Part shown: one piece after another, positions 1 through 7,404 of the stretch | How the letters are laid out: the number at the start of each line of letters is the position of its first letter | How positions within the stretch are numbered: the first letter of the stretch is position 1 | Assembly (NCBI RefSeq): GCF_023715645.1 | Contig: NZ_JAMBOP010000040.1 | Coordinates: 1 to 36,976, forward strand | Direction of reading: 5' to 3' | From: Bacillus cytotoxicus | GTDB taxonomy: Bacteria > Bacillota > Bacilli > Bacillales > Bacillaceae_G | DNA length: 36,976 nt | Made by a program: the position numbers and the translations under genes | Notes under the pieces: model-generated | Database searches by the model: none | Told to the model about the DNA's origin: nothing | What the model saw: the letters and a program-made list of their open reading frames with translations, nothing else

Positions 1-15
1 GGTAAAATGTGAATA

Positions 16-94
16 GCTCATACTCGTCCTCCGTGTAAAAGGTTGTGTGGTAACTTCTATTTTACACGAAGCGAGGTGGGCTTTTTTGTTTTTC
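16..94 (+). terminator. Stem-loop with T-tract at window start
   Basis: An imperfect inverted repeat (left arm 16-40, right arm 60-81) contains CGTGTAAAA and its exact complement TTTTACACG plus a CTCG/CGAG extension. A T-rich run at 82-94 follows. This fits a rho-independent terminator for a gene outside the window. A palindromic intergenic repeat is an alternative. Confidence 0.55.
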
Positions 95-115
95 TTTAGG
101 TGTCGCACTTAATAA

Positions 116-271
116 TACAATTCGTCAAATAATAAAGCATCTAATGTGCTACTAACAAAATTAGGCTTTCAAAAAGAAGGCGTTCTTAGAAACTATATGT
201 ATCAAAATAACGTTTCATATGATACGAATGTTTACTCCTTACTTCCAGTTACTGATTTTACTCAGAACTAA
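116..271 (+). pseudogene. C-terminal remnant of a GNAT N-acetyltransferase
   Basis: Reading in the frame ending at TAA 269-271 gives a tail typical of RimJ/RimL-like GNAT acetyltransferases: ASN, then KLGFQKEGVLRNYMYQ, then VSYDTNVYSLL. The 'ASNxxLxKLGFxxEGxLRN' stretch is the usual last acetyl-CoA-binding helix and strand of ribosomal-protein-type acetyltransferases. Only about 50 codons can be read. A stop (TAA 113-115) lies upstream in frame and no start or N-terminal acetyltransferase sequence is present. It is a dead 3' fragment, probably left by a deletion whose other end is the terminator-like hairpin at 16-94. Confidence 0.7.
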
Positions 272-360
272 ATTTATCGGCGATATTTGCGATATATCGG
301 CGACTTTTCTAATATATCGGCGCTTCGACAAGGTATAAAGATTCTTCGACAATGTTCGAC
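272..360 (+). repeat. 20-bp periodic ATATATCGGCG array with conserved tail
   Basis: Three 20-bp units start at 272, 292 and 312, each opening with ATNTATCGGCG. They are followed by a tail (TTCGACA..., TATAAAGA, ACAAT, TTCGAC) that recurs at 22225-22273 behind five more 20-bp units. The array begins at the last base of the acetyltransferase remnant's stop codon. Function is unknown. It has no spacers and is not CRISPR. Confidence 0.75.
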
Positions 361-383
361 AGACGAGCGGGGCGGATCAAATC

Positions 384-411
384 AAAAAGGAGTTGAAATC
401 AGCTCCTTTTT
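384..411 (+). terminator. Terminator-like hairpin before padR
   Basis: AAAAAGGAG(TT) pairs with (AG)CTCCTTTTT across a short loop at about 394-399, and the right arm ends in a T-run. It separates the repeat array from the padR promoter. Confidence 0.7.
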
Positions 412-424
412 AATTGATGTATAT

Positions 425-512
425 CTTGCATTACAAGTTAGTATATGTTATTTTATGGTTATAACACTTGCATTGCAAGTTATTGGTATAATCATTTACC
501 TTGTATTACAAG
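425..512 (+). promoter_or_regulatory. padR promoter with three CTTGYATTRCAAG palindromes
   Basis: Three near-identical 13-bp palindromes lie at 425-437 (CTTGCATTACAAG), 467-479 (CTTGCATTGCAAG) and 500-512 (CTTGTATTACAAG), with starts 42 and 33 bp apart. An extended -10 box TGGTATAAT (TATAAT 487-492) lies between the second and third, so the second covers the -35 region and the third the transcription start. Multiple palindromic operators around an autoregulated promoter are typical of PadR-family repressors, so the product of the next gene is the likely ligand. That assignment is inference. Confidence 0.75.
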
Positions 513-548
513 ATATCAAGAAGTATGTACGAAAAAAGGAGAGAGAAG

Positions 549-878
549 ATGGCTGATTCAACGCAAATGCTGAAGGGCATTCTAGAAGGCTGTATTCTAG
601 CCATTATTCAAGAAGGAGAAATATACGGCTATGAGTTAACGGAGAAGTTACATAGTTATGGGTTTCACTCTTTTAGTGAAGGAACCATCTATCCTTTGTT
701 ATTACGTATGCAAAAAGAAGGATTGCTGACAAGTGTATTAAGGGAATCAACTGCTGGGCCGAAACGAAAGTACTATTTGTTAACAGAATTAGGGGAGAAG
801 GAACTGGATAGTTTTAAGGAGCGGTGGAACGATTTAAAACTATCTGTTGAAAATGTGATAAATAAAGGGGGGCAATAA
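549..878 (+). CDS. PadR-family transcriptional repressor
   Basis: This 109-aa protein is the size of the short (PadR-s1) regulators. The winged-helix core includes GYELTEKLHSYG, then the wing 'SEGTIYPLLLRMQKEGLL' and 'GPKRKYYLLTELGEKEL', followed by a short C-terminal dimerisation helix. ATG 549 is preferred because it sits behind AAAAAAGGAGAGAGAAG. An upstream in-frame start at 501 would overlap the operator and promoter. The stop is one base before the next gene, which encodes a HAAS-domain membrane protein, the classic genomic partner of PadR regulators. It probably represses its own operon through the palindromes at 425-512. The inducing signal is unknown. A second PadR/HAAS pair lies at the far end of the window (35532). 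Confidence 0.88.
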   Translation: MADSTQMLKGILEGCILAIIQEGEIYGYELTEKLHSYGFHSFSEGTIYPLLLRMQKEGLLTSVLRESTAGPKRKYYLLTELGEKELDSFKERWNDLKLSVENVINKGGQ

Positions 879-879
879 C

Positions 880-1650
880 ATGTTATCAACGAAGTCGGAA
901 CAGTTTTTGATTGAACTGAGAATGTATTTATTACAGCGCGGCAAGAAAGATGAAGATATCAATGAAATTGTAGACGAATTAGAAATTCACTTAACAGAAG
1001 CTGAAAAAAGAGGGCAGAGTGTAGATCATATTATTGGGGAAAGTCGTAAGCAGCACATGAAGAATATCGGGAAAGAATTGCCTGTAGATAAAAAAGGATT
1101 AATGCAAGTCATTCCGGCAGCGATTCTAGTTATTATCGCTTATATGGCCTTTCCACCAGCTCTTAGAGGGCAATTTAAAATTTCTCAAAATATATTGTTG
1201 TTTGGATCATTACCGTTATTTTTAGCCTTTTCTGTATTTACAATTACTTTATTGAAAGGGATTCCTAAAGTATATCCATCTACAAAAAAGTCGCTATTTC
1301 TAATGTTGCTAGCTAATTGTATTGCTATTGGTGGTTGGTTAGTATTCTATTTTTGGATCGATGGAAAAATGGATACGAATTATTTTGTGGCAACTCCAAC
1401 GCAAAATTATATAATTGCTGGCGTATGTATGCTCATTTTTGTTCTTTTTGCACTGTATACGAAATCGTGGATTACAATCTTTGCAGTATTTACAATATGT
1501 ATTGGGCCAATCGCAGAGCGCATTATTCCAAGTGAAATAAATAAGGATCCAAGGTATATTACAGCAACAATTATCGTCTGTACTGTTATAGCTGTGTTTT
1601 TAGCAATCTATTTCTACAGGAAAGCGAAAAATCATAAAGTTATTGAATAG
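880..1650 (+). CDS. HAAS-domain membrane protein, partner of PadR
   Basis: A 256-aa protein translationally linked to padR (one base after its stop, with a G-rich ribosome binding site inside the end of padR). Residues about 1-60 are a soluble helical region (SEQFLIELRMYLLQRGKKDEDINEIVDELEIHLTEAEKRG) matching the HAAS/permease-prefix type domain that accompanies PadR regulators. Residues about 70-250 hold six hydrophobic segments. HAAS proteins are thought to act as membrane-bound sensors or modulators for the neighbouring regulator. The substrate or signal cannot be read from the sequence. No ABC ATPase is adjacent, so it is not a standard transporter operon. Confidence 0.75.
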   Translation: MLSTKSEQFLIELRMYLLQRGKKDEDINEIVDELEIHLTEAEKRGQSVDHIIGESRKQHMKNIGKELPVDKKGLMQVIPAAILVIIAYMAFPPALRGQFKISQNILLFGSLPLFLAFSVFTITLLKGIPKVYPSTKKSLFLMLLANCIAIGGWLVFYFWIDGKMDTNYFVATPTQNYIIAGVCMLIFVLFALYTKSWITIFAVFTICIGPIAERIIPSEINKDPRYITATIIVCTVIAVFLAIYFYRKAKNHKVIE

Positions 1651-1659
1651 GATATATGC

Positions 1660-1691
1660 AAAGAATCCATTTTAAACAAAATGGATTCTTT
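1660..1691. terminator. Bidirectional terminator between convergent genes
   Basis: AAAGAATCCATTTT (1660-1673) and AAAATGGATTCTTT (1678-1691) form a perfect 14-bp stem with a 4-nt loop. Runs of A on one side and T on the other let it serve both the HAAS gene and the convergent EcsB-like gene, whose stop begins at 1692. Confidence 0.85.
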
Positions 1692-2792
1692 CTATTTCAG
1701 TAAAATCACCCCGAAAAATAACAAAAACTGTATAAAACTCACCCTATAGATAAACGTCTTAAAAACCCGCTTTCGTTCCACAACTGAAACAGGATACAAT
1801 GCTACAATATTATTTCCCGAAAAATAATTCCAAAGAGCGCGAAGTTGTAAATATGATATGTATAGGAAACATAACGCGGCGATTCCTGTTCCAATCAAGC
1901 TAGGAATGTAGTAGGAAAGAAAGCCCCCTACTAAAGTTAATCGGATATACATACCGAAGTAATCGTTAGTACGTACAAATGATAAACTATATAAATATAA
2001 AAAAGGGGATCGTTTTTTATATAATATCCGTTCCATCCAAATAGTGAGCCATTTTCTTTGTTTGACTTGCTGTTTGATTTGCGGCACATCTGTAAAGAAA
2101 TGTACAAACTGATAAAAGCGCATGTCCATTTTTTCTTCTTGCTCGATGAAATATTCCCAATGGATGTGCCGTTTTTGCTTGTTCATCGTATATAAAAATA
2201 AGAGCGCCATGACAAGGAGTATACTGCCTACAATCATAATCAAAGTGAATTGAAACATTGTATACGTAATGGCTGCATTGCAGAATATCCGAATAAGCAA
2301 CCAATATGAAGCAAATTCAGTATTTCTATATGTCCAATGTACGTACATATTCCACCACTTTATAAAAGCAAGGATGACAAAAGCTCCGCATAAAAAAGCA
2401 GGCGTTGTATGTAATGACTGCTGGGCAAGAGGTGTAATAATAAGCACTGCGCATAATAATGGAAAGAGTTGAATGAGATAACTATATAAAAGAGAGTGCT
2501 TCATGTAGTAGGTTAGTTTTGCTTCTATCGGCAATAGATATAGCATATCTGGCTTTTGTAAAAATGTTCGAATAGGGCAGCGAGTGAGTATCATCGTAAG
2601 TAAAATCGTCACAATGGTTAAGGCAACAGAATCAGATGGAAAGGAACGAAGAAATTTTGCATAATAATAGCCGCCAACGCCAAGTAGAATAAGGAAGCTA
2701 TAAATGAGTCCGCTTGCAATGCGTGCAAAGTACATCGTTATTTTTTGTAAATGTTGCTGGAAACGACTTGTCCAAAGTGTTTCGATCGTCAA
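1692..2792 (-). CDS. EcsB-like ABC transporter permease
   Basis: A 366-aa polytopic membrane protein with about eight or more hydrophobic stretches and the EcsB-type layout: LWTSRFQQHLQK at the N-terminus, 'RCPIRTFLQKPDMLYLLPIE' after the first helices, and a charged cytoplasmic loop in the middle. EcsB is the membrane part of the EcsAB ABC transporter, which in Bacillus affects protein secretion, sporulation and competence. This copy is shorter than B. subtilis EcsB (about 408 aa) and no ecsA ATPase gene is adjacent, so it is either a paralogue or uses an ATPase encoded elsewhere. The start is TTG 2792, chosen because a strong AAAGGGGTGA lies just upstream and no ATG fits. Confidence 0.72.
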   Translation of the reverse strand: MTIETLWTSRFQQHLQKITMYFARIASGLIYSFLILLGVGGYYYAKFLRSFPSDSVALTIVTILLTMILTRCPIRTFLQKPDMLYLLPIEAKLTYYMKHSLLYSYLIQLFPLLCAVLIITPLAQQSLHTTPAFLCGAFVILAFIKWWNMYVHWTYRNTEFASYWLLIRIFCNAAITYTMFQFTLIMIVGSILLVMALLFLYTMNKQKRHIHWEYFIEQEEKMDMRFYQFVHFFTDVPQIKQQVKQRKWLTIWMERILYKKRSPFLYLYSLSFVRTNDYFGMYIRLTLVGGFLSYYIPSLIGTGIAALCFLYISYLQLRALWNYFSGNNIVALYPVSVVERKRVFKTFIYRVSFIQFLLFFGVILLK

Positions 2793-2893
2793 TTAAATCA
2801 CCCCTTTGTTTCATTATAAACTTAAGAGTGTTCCTCGTACTACCTGTTCATGCAGGATATAGTGCTATTTGAAAGTACTTTGTAATATAATCT

Positions 2894-2985
2894 TTGTTTT
2901 TCTACCGCCCGTGGCAAAAAAAGGCCCTGACCGCTACTAAACATGGCCAGACCCTCTCGTCCCCCTAAAAAAAGAGGGTTTCTAC
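2894..2985 (+). repeat. Interspersed structured repeat, copy A (core only)
   Basis: Contains the family core: CCGTGGCAAAAAAAGGCC, CTGACC (2927-2932) facing GGCCAG (2945-2950), then CTCTCGTCCCCCTAAAAAAA and GGTTT. The left half seen in full copies is missing. It lies between the EcsB-like gene and the 3' end of the lysine permease gene. Confidence 0.8.
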
Positions 2986-2998
2986 CTTTACATGTACA

Positions 2999-3030
2999 CA
3001 AAAAAGCAAGCTACCTTCTAGGCAACTTGC
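2999..3030 (-). terminator. Terminator of the lysine permease gene
   Basis: On the minus strand GCAAG...CTTGC forms the outer stem, with CTA/TAG inside, overlapping the permease stop codon. A run of six T follows. Confidence 0.65.
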
Positions 3031-4436
3031 TCGTTTTGTTTCGCCTTTTTCTCATCACGCTTCATTAATGGATAAAATGCAAATCCAACGACAAATAATC
3101 CAATACCAAGCAGGAATGTTTTCATATCAGAAGATCCTGTTTTAATTACCCAGAGTGCATAAATAAGTGCGATAGCCGCAATGATTCCATCCATGATACG
3201 AGAACCTTTTTGATTTTCGTATGTTTCACCTGTCATCACGAGTTTGAGCTGGAAGATTGGTGAAACGAGATATGGAATTAAGTATGCTAGCGTTGAAACG
3301 GTAATTACAAATGTATACGCCTGAGCAATTGAGCCGGATAGCGTTGAGAATAGGAACACTTGCGACATAATATTTGTGATACGAAGCGAATAAATCGGGC
3401 TTCCTTTTTTATTTGTTTTTGTAAAGAAAGAGGGGAAGAACCCTTCTTTTGCTGCTTGATATGGTACTTCTGAGCTTAATAAAACCCAGCCAAGAATAGA
3501 TCCAAATAAAGAAGTAAGTGCAAGCAGCGCCATTATTTTTCCGCCGCCATGCCCCATTGCTGCAGATAAGGCATCTGCTAATGGTCGTTCAGATGCTTGC
3601 AGTTTATCGATATGAAGAACGCCCATTGTTAAGATTGTAATTCCTAAGTAAATACCAACTGTTAACAATAAACCAGCGACAGTTGCGTGTTTTACTGTTT
3701 TTGGTGAAACAGCACGGTTTGATAATAAAACAGCTGACTCGATGCCGATAAAGGCCCAAAGTGTTGTTAAGGCAGCTAAGTTTACTTGTGATAATAGTCC
3801 GTGTGAAATGCCTTCTTTATCAATAATTGGTGTATACCATTGTCCAAATTTAGATGCTTGGAAGGCAAATAACGTTACAACGATGAAGAGAAGGAATCCG
3901 GTTACTTTCGTTGTTGTTGCTAGGAAGTTTAGTTTTCCAGCACCGCTTATGCCGTTCGTTAAAATCATGTGTGTTCCCCATAGTAACAGTGTACAAATAG
4001 AGAATGTAATTAGTTTTCCGACTTCAATGTCAAATGTTCCGATTGTAAATAATACACGTGTATCTTTCATAATTGGGAAAAAGAGCGATAAATAACCAGC
4101 AAATGATGTAATGATCGCTACGTTACTTGCCCAGTTTGCAACCCAATAGCCCCATACGATGCTAAAACCCGCCATTTTTTTCGTTTTCTGTTTAGAAAAG
4201 AGTGCATAAGCATGACTTTGCGGACCTGTCGTTAAATCAGGGCGACGAATTGCTAAATTACCGAAAACAAGCGCGAGCATTAATACGCCAAACCCTGTCG
4301 TTAACCAAGCTAATGTAACACCAAGAGGGCTAGCCGTTTGTGCCAATGTACTCGGAACCATGAAAATACCAGCCCCGACCATATTTCCAACTACAAATGC
4401 AGTGAGTACCCAAAAGCCCCATTTTTTTTGTTGCAT
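3018..4436 (-). CDS. yvsH: APC-family amino acid permease, lysine-regulated (YvsH type)
   Basis: A 472-aa protein with about 12 transmembrane helices and the APC signature in helix 1 (GNMVGAGIFMVPSTLA, near residues 16-31). It belongs to the arginine/ornithine antiporter-like APC branch, and B. subtilis YvsH (469 aa) is the closest functional match. The start is ATG 4436, behind GGAGGTAG. An in-frame extension to 4589 would run through the upstream terminator. The leader (4500-4750) is a lysine riboswitch, so the substrate is very probably lysine or a related cationic amino acid, with expression shut off when lysine is plentiful. The link between L-box and a YvsH-type permease is known in Bacillus. 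Orthology is inferred from size, family and leader. Confidence 0.88.
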   Translation of the reverse strand: MQQKKWGFWVLTAFVVGNMVGAGIFMVPSTLAQTASPLGVTLAWLTTGFGVLMLALVFGNLAIRRPDLTTGPQSHAYALFSKQKTKKMAGFSIVWGYWVANWASNVAIITSFAGYLSLFFPIMKDTRVLFTIGTFDIEVGKLITFSICTLLLWGTHMILTNGISGAGKLNFLATTTKVTGFLLFIVVTLFAFQASKFGQWYTPIIDKEGISHGLLSQVNLAALTTLWAFIGIESAVLLSNRAVSPKTVKHATVAGLLLTVGIYLGITILTMGVLHIDKLQASERPLADALSAAMGHGGGKIMALLALTSLFGSILGWVLLSSEVPYQAAKEGFFPSFFTKTNKKGSPIYSLRITNIMSQVFLFSTLSGSIAQAYTFVITVSTLAYLIPYLVSPIFQLKLVMTGETYENQKGSRIMDGIIAAIALIYALWVIKTGSSDMKTFLLGIGLFVVGFAFYPLMKRDEKKAKQNEQVA

Positions 4437-4499
4437 AGAAACTACCTCCAAAATTAGTATAACCAAGTCAAGCGAGGAGATATGTATGTGTTTGAAGTT

Positions 4500-4750
4500 C
4501 CAAACAAAACAAAAAAGCGCGTATATGTTCACGCGCTTCTCAATCTTATTAAGAAACCCACGGACATATCTCTCGATAGCTCTCCACAAGCAAAAAGCTT
4601 GTGACAGTCCTGCACTTATTCAATGCAGACCCAGCAAGAAAGCGTCGTGGATACTTCTTACTTCGGCAATGATTCCTTTCTGATTTGTTCAGCAATGCCA
4701 CACATCTCCCAAATCATACTATTAATCATCGCAACCTCTACCTCACCGAG
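4500..4750 (-). promoter_or_regulatory. Lysine riboswitch (L-box) with terminator
   Basis: On the minus strand the leader shows the L-box landmarks in order: AGAGGTTGCG near 4730-4740, then GCCGAAG, then TTGCTGGGTCTGCATTGAAT, then GTGCAGGACTGTCAC and GGAGAGCTATCGAGAGAT. The last element can close the P1 helix with ATCTCG at the 5' end. These match the B. subtilis lysC L-box almost word for word. A GC-rich hairpin with arms around AAGCGCG/CGCGCTT (4515-4539) and a T-rich run follow, 65 bp before the permease start. Lysine binding should favour this terminator. Confidence 0.93.
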
Positions 4751-4769
4751 ATACGAATGAGGATTTATA

Positions 4770-4798
4770 TATATAGTTAACATAACCAAGGGTAACAA
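4770..4798 (-). promoter_or_regulatory. Sigma-A promoter of the lysine riboswitch/permease unit
   Basis: On the minus strand TTGTTA (4793-4798) and TATATA (4770-4775) are separated by exactly 17 bp, placing the transcript start just upstream of the P1 helix of the L-box. Confidence 0.6.
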
Positions 4799-5021
4799 AT
4801 GGATTTTTATTCGTCAATGCAAATAAATATAATCGGATGATTGTAAGAATTGAGTATATTTTAAATAATTAAACAACTATTGGATTTGCATCATACAAAA
4901 TGTATATAAAAGAAGGGGAAAGTGCAGTTTTACATTTTATTTCCCCAGAACTTTGAGGTAGGGATAAGGGGATGGAGAGAAGGTTTAAGAGAAACTGCTT
5001 TATATGTGAAAGGAAATGGAT
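4799..5021. other. Intergenic stretch, little recognisable
   Basis: AT-rich. A GGGGAAA...TTTCCCC hairpin lies near 4914-4947. The rest offers no convincing gene or site. It separates the riboswitch promoter from a small doubtful ORF. Confidence 0.4.
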
Positions 5022-5321
5022 ATGTGTGAAAAAACAGATCCGATAAAGGAGTTAAAAAAACAAAATGAAGAACTCGCAGCTTCTTTAGAACAATGTATGA
5101 GGTTACTCTATAACATACAAAAGGTGGAAGTAGAAAATAGTTTCTATTTCCACTTATATATTTATTTTCATTTTTCAACCTCAAGAACAGGACGCACTTT
5201 AAACCTCGCCTTTGGCAAAAAAAGGCCCTGCCCGCTACTATGCACGGCCAGGTGCCTTCAATCACCTAAAGGAAATTGCTTTTTGTGGGGTTTTTCAACC
5301 TATAAGTCGCTGGTATGCTAA
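5022..5321 (+). CDS. Small coiled-coil ORF running into a repeat (doubtful)
   Basis: The first about 40 codons (MCEKTDPIKELKKQNEELAA, then SLEQCMRLLYNIQK) look like a real short coiled-coil protein. AAAGGA lies 7 bases before ATG 5022, so this start is preferred over ATG 5016. From about codon 42 the frame enters a terminator-like hairpin (GTGGAAGTAGAAA facing TTTCTATTTCCAC, about 5124-5153) and then repeat copy B, where the translation is meaningless. The most likely history is a small gene whose 3' end was replaced by the repeat. Function is unknown. Confidence 0.35.
   Translation: MCEKTDPIKELKKQNEELAASLEQCMRLLYNIQKVEVENSFYFHLYIYFHFSTSRTGRTLNLAFGKKRPCPLLCTARCLQSPKGNCFLWGFSTYKSLVC
5154..5292 (+). 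repeat. Interspersed structured repeat, copy B
   Basis: Begins with the AT-rich left end (TATATATTTAT...TTTTTCAACCTC). It then has the core CGCCTTTGGCAAAAAAAGGC, CTGCCCG facing CGGCCAG, and an altered right end (ATCACCTAAAGG). Joined directly to copy C. Confidence 0.75.
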
Positions 5322-5442
5322 ACAAAACAAGATCTACACTTGCATTATCCTTTTGTTTTAAACCTCGCTCGTGGCAAAAAAAGCCCCGACCGCTACTACG
5401 CACGGTCAGGACCTCTCTCCCATCTAAAAAAATGGTTTTAAA
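5293..5442 (+). repeat. Interspersed structured repeat, copy C
   Basis: Left half TTTTTCAACCTATAAGTCGC then AACAAAA...CCTTTTGTTTTAAA. The core has GACCG (5388-5392) facing CGGTC (5403-5407), a fully paired version of the hairpin that carries an A-C mismatch elsewhere. The end CTCCCATCTAAAAAAA and GGTTTTAAA abuts the gapN stop codon. Confidence 0.85.
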
Positions 5443-5445
5443 TCA

Positions 5446-6885
5446 TTACATTAAATTCAATACAGTCACTTTCTCGCGCGTCATTGATTCAAGACTTTTA
5501 CGAATACCTTGTGCTCCCATACCAGAACCTTTTACACCGATGAATGGGAAGTGATCTGGCCCGCGTTCTGTGCGGCCGTTAATTTGGACAGAGCCTACTT
5601 CGATTTTGTTTGCGATATGGAATGCTTTATTAATATCTTTTGTAAATACACTTGCTTGTAAACCAAAATCAGATTTATTTGTGATTTCTATTGCTTGTTC
5701 GTCAGAAGAAACACGAATGACCGGAAGAATTGGACCGAATGGTTCTTCCCAAGCGACTTTCATATCTTCTGTTACATGATCAAGAAGTGTTGGATAAATT
5801 AAGTTACGTTCACGTTTGTTGCCGATGACAATAGTTGCACCTTTTTGCACTGCATCGTCTACTAAGCTTTGAACGAAATCGGCAGATTTATCATCGATTA
5901 GTGGTACGACCGTGCTGTTTTGTTCCGGAGAACCAACAGATAGTTTTGCGATTTCTTCTTTTAATAAGCGAACAAGTTCATCTGCTACATGTTCATGCAC
6001 AAGGACGCGTTTAATTGCTGTGCATCGTTGGCCGGAGTAAGAGAATGCTCCGCTAATAATATGATTGGCAGCGTCTTGTAGGTCTGCGTCCGCGCGTACA
6101 ATACCAGGATCTTTTCCGCCAAGTTCAAGGACAAGTGGAATCATGGCAGCTTTTTTCGCTAAATGTCTTCCTGTGTATGTACCACCTGTGAACGATACCA
6201 TATTGATGCCAGAATGCTCCACTAAATAATCACCAATGACAGAACCGCGTCCTGTTACTACGTTAACAAGTCCTTTTGGAAGACCTGCTTTATGCATGGC
6301 TTCAATCATTTTAATACCGCTAATCGCGCCTTGTGTAGCTGGTTTAAAGATAACCGCGTTTCCTGTAATTAGAGCTGGTGCAAGCTTAGCAGCTGCTAAG
6401 TTGACAGGATAGTTAAATGGTGAAATTGCTAGAATAACGCCAAGCGGAGCGCGCTGAACAATGGCAAGTTTAGATTTAGCACCGCCAGGGAAGCTATCGC
6501 CCATCATACTTTCACCATGCATATGCATCGCTTCATCTACTGTGTAACGAATGAAATCCGCTGTGCGAACAACTTCTTTTTGGGCATCTTTATACCCTTT
6601 GCCGACTTCTTTCATGATGATATCGGCAATCTCATCTTGCATATTCACGAGCTCATCAGCCCATTTATATAAATACTGTGCACGATCTTGAAGAGACGCT
6701 TCTGCCCAGTCTTTTTGCGCTTCTTTCGCCAATTGAATCGCTTCATCTACTTCTGAGCGAGTAATAGCTTGGACTTGTCCGATTACTTCATGAAGATAAG
6801 GAGATGAAATGTCGATTGTTTGCCCCGAAGAGCTTTCTCTCCATTCTCCATTTATATAAAATTTATACGTATTGCTAGTTGTCAT
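5446..6885 (-). CDS. gapN: NADP-dependent non-phosphorylating glyceraldehyde-3-phosphate dehydrogenase
   Basis: A 479-aa aldehyde dehydrogenase superfamily enzyme of normal GapN length. GapN oxidises glyceraldehyde 3-phosphate directly to 3-phosphoglycerate, making NADPH and bypassing GAPDH and phosphoglycerate kinase. Visible catalytic residues are Asn158 (ISPFNYP), Lys181 (IFKPATQ), Glu254 (LELGGKD) and the nucleophile Cys288 (SGQRCTAIKRVLV). The last motif and the C-terminal NGRTERGPDHFPF stretch are typical of GapN rather than betaine or succinate-semialdehyde dehydrogenases. ATG 6885 follows AGGAGGACTTAGCA. It is a single-gene unit ending at repeat copy C. Its promoter must lie in the 6.9-7.1 kb stretch, but I cannot fix it. 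Confidence 0.94.
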   Translation of the reverse strand: MTTSNTYKFYINGEWRESSSGQTIDISSPYLHEVIGQVQAITRSEVDEAIQLAKEAQKDWAEASLQDRAQYLYKWADELVNMQDEIADIIMKEVGKGYKDAQKEVVRTADFIRYTVDEAMHMHGESMMGDSFPGGAKSKLAIVQRAPLGVILAISPFNYPVNLAAAKLAPALITGNAVIFKPATQGAISGIKMIEAMHKAGLPKGLVNVVTGRGSVIGDYLVEHSGINMVSFTGGTYTGRHLAKKAAMIPLVLELGGKDPGIVRADADLQDAANHIISGAFSYSGQRCTAIKRVLVHEHVADELVRLLKEEIAKLSVGSPEQNSTVVPLIDDKSADFVQSLVDDAVQKGATIVIGNKRERNLIYPTLLDHVTEDMKVAWEEPFGPILPVIRVSSDEQAIEITNKSDFGLQASVFTKDINKAFHIANKIEVGSVQINGRTERGPDHFPFIGVKGSGMGAQGIRKSLESMTREKVTVLNLM

Positions 6886-7313
6886 TGCTAAGTCCTCCTA
6901 AAAATTAGTGACTTGTAAGAGTGAGTATATGGTGATTGTATGAGGTTTGGAAAAATAATTCAAATGAAATGTTTGTGAAGTCTGTTTTTGGCACAGTTTT
7001 TGCATACGCTTTCTTTGTTGCAAAATAAGGCTCTGTTAACGGATTATTTGCTTTACTAACCGTTATATGATCATTACGATGTTTCATACTTTCTCGAATG
7101 TATTCAAAATCAACATTTTGTTACCAGAGCTTATAATATATCCATTTTGTTTTTTCAACATTCAAGTTCCTGTGATGGTAACACTTAGTCATACATTTCA
7201 TTTCGAAGTTTGGTAAGGAATATTACTCCAGCGAAAATACGCCCCTTATTAGCTAATAGAAAGTTATTTTTATTTTTCAGCACATAGATTGCTGTTTTTA
7301 GTTATAATTTTAT
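6886..7313. other. Intergenic region with decayed repeat pieces
   Basis: Holds the gapN upstream region and fragments of the interspersed repeats. 7134-7180 resembles the left end of copy E (TATCCATTTTGTTTTTTCAAC). 7190-7233 matches 20940-20983 in copy G (CATTTCATT, GAAGTTTGGTAAGGA, TCCAGC). 7268-7298 resembles copy J (TTCAGCACATAGATTGCTG). No core hairpin remains. A 60-codon ORF on the minus strand (6905-7087) has no ribosome binding site or family likeness. Confidence 0.6.
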
Positions 7314-7381
7314 AATGTAAAAAGTATTTGACATTTTTAGAGCCAATGTTACAATAAAAAGTGTCAAATACTTTTTACATT
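7314..7381 (+). promoter_or_regulatory. Promoter framed by 20-bp perfect inverted repeat
   Basis: Left arm AATGTAAAAAGTATTTGACA (7314-7333) is the exact reverse complement of the right arm at 7362-7381. The left arm ends with the -35 box TTGACA (7328-7333). A -10 box TACAAT (7350-7355) follows after 16 bp, and the right arm covers the predicted transcript start. This geometry fits a two-site operator for the XRE-type regulator at 7708. Alternatively, the transcript's leader could fold. Confidence 0.75.
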
Positions 7382-7404
7382 TTTAATAAGGAGGGAACTA
7401 AAAA

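Noticed and set aside
501-878. Longer PadR protein starting at 501
   Set aside because: That start lies within the promoter/operator region, and the downstream ATG 549 has a strong ribosome binding site and a normal PadR N-terminus.
4930-5265. 111-codon minus-strand ORF over repeat copy B
   Set aside because: It is the antisense reading of a repeat and a hairpin; the translation shows no protein-like pattern.
6905-7087. 60-codon minus-strand ORF upstream of gapN
   Set aside because: No ribosome binding site, no family likeness, and it covers the region that should hold the gapN promoter.
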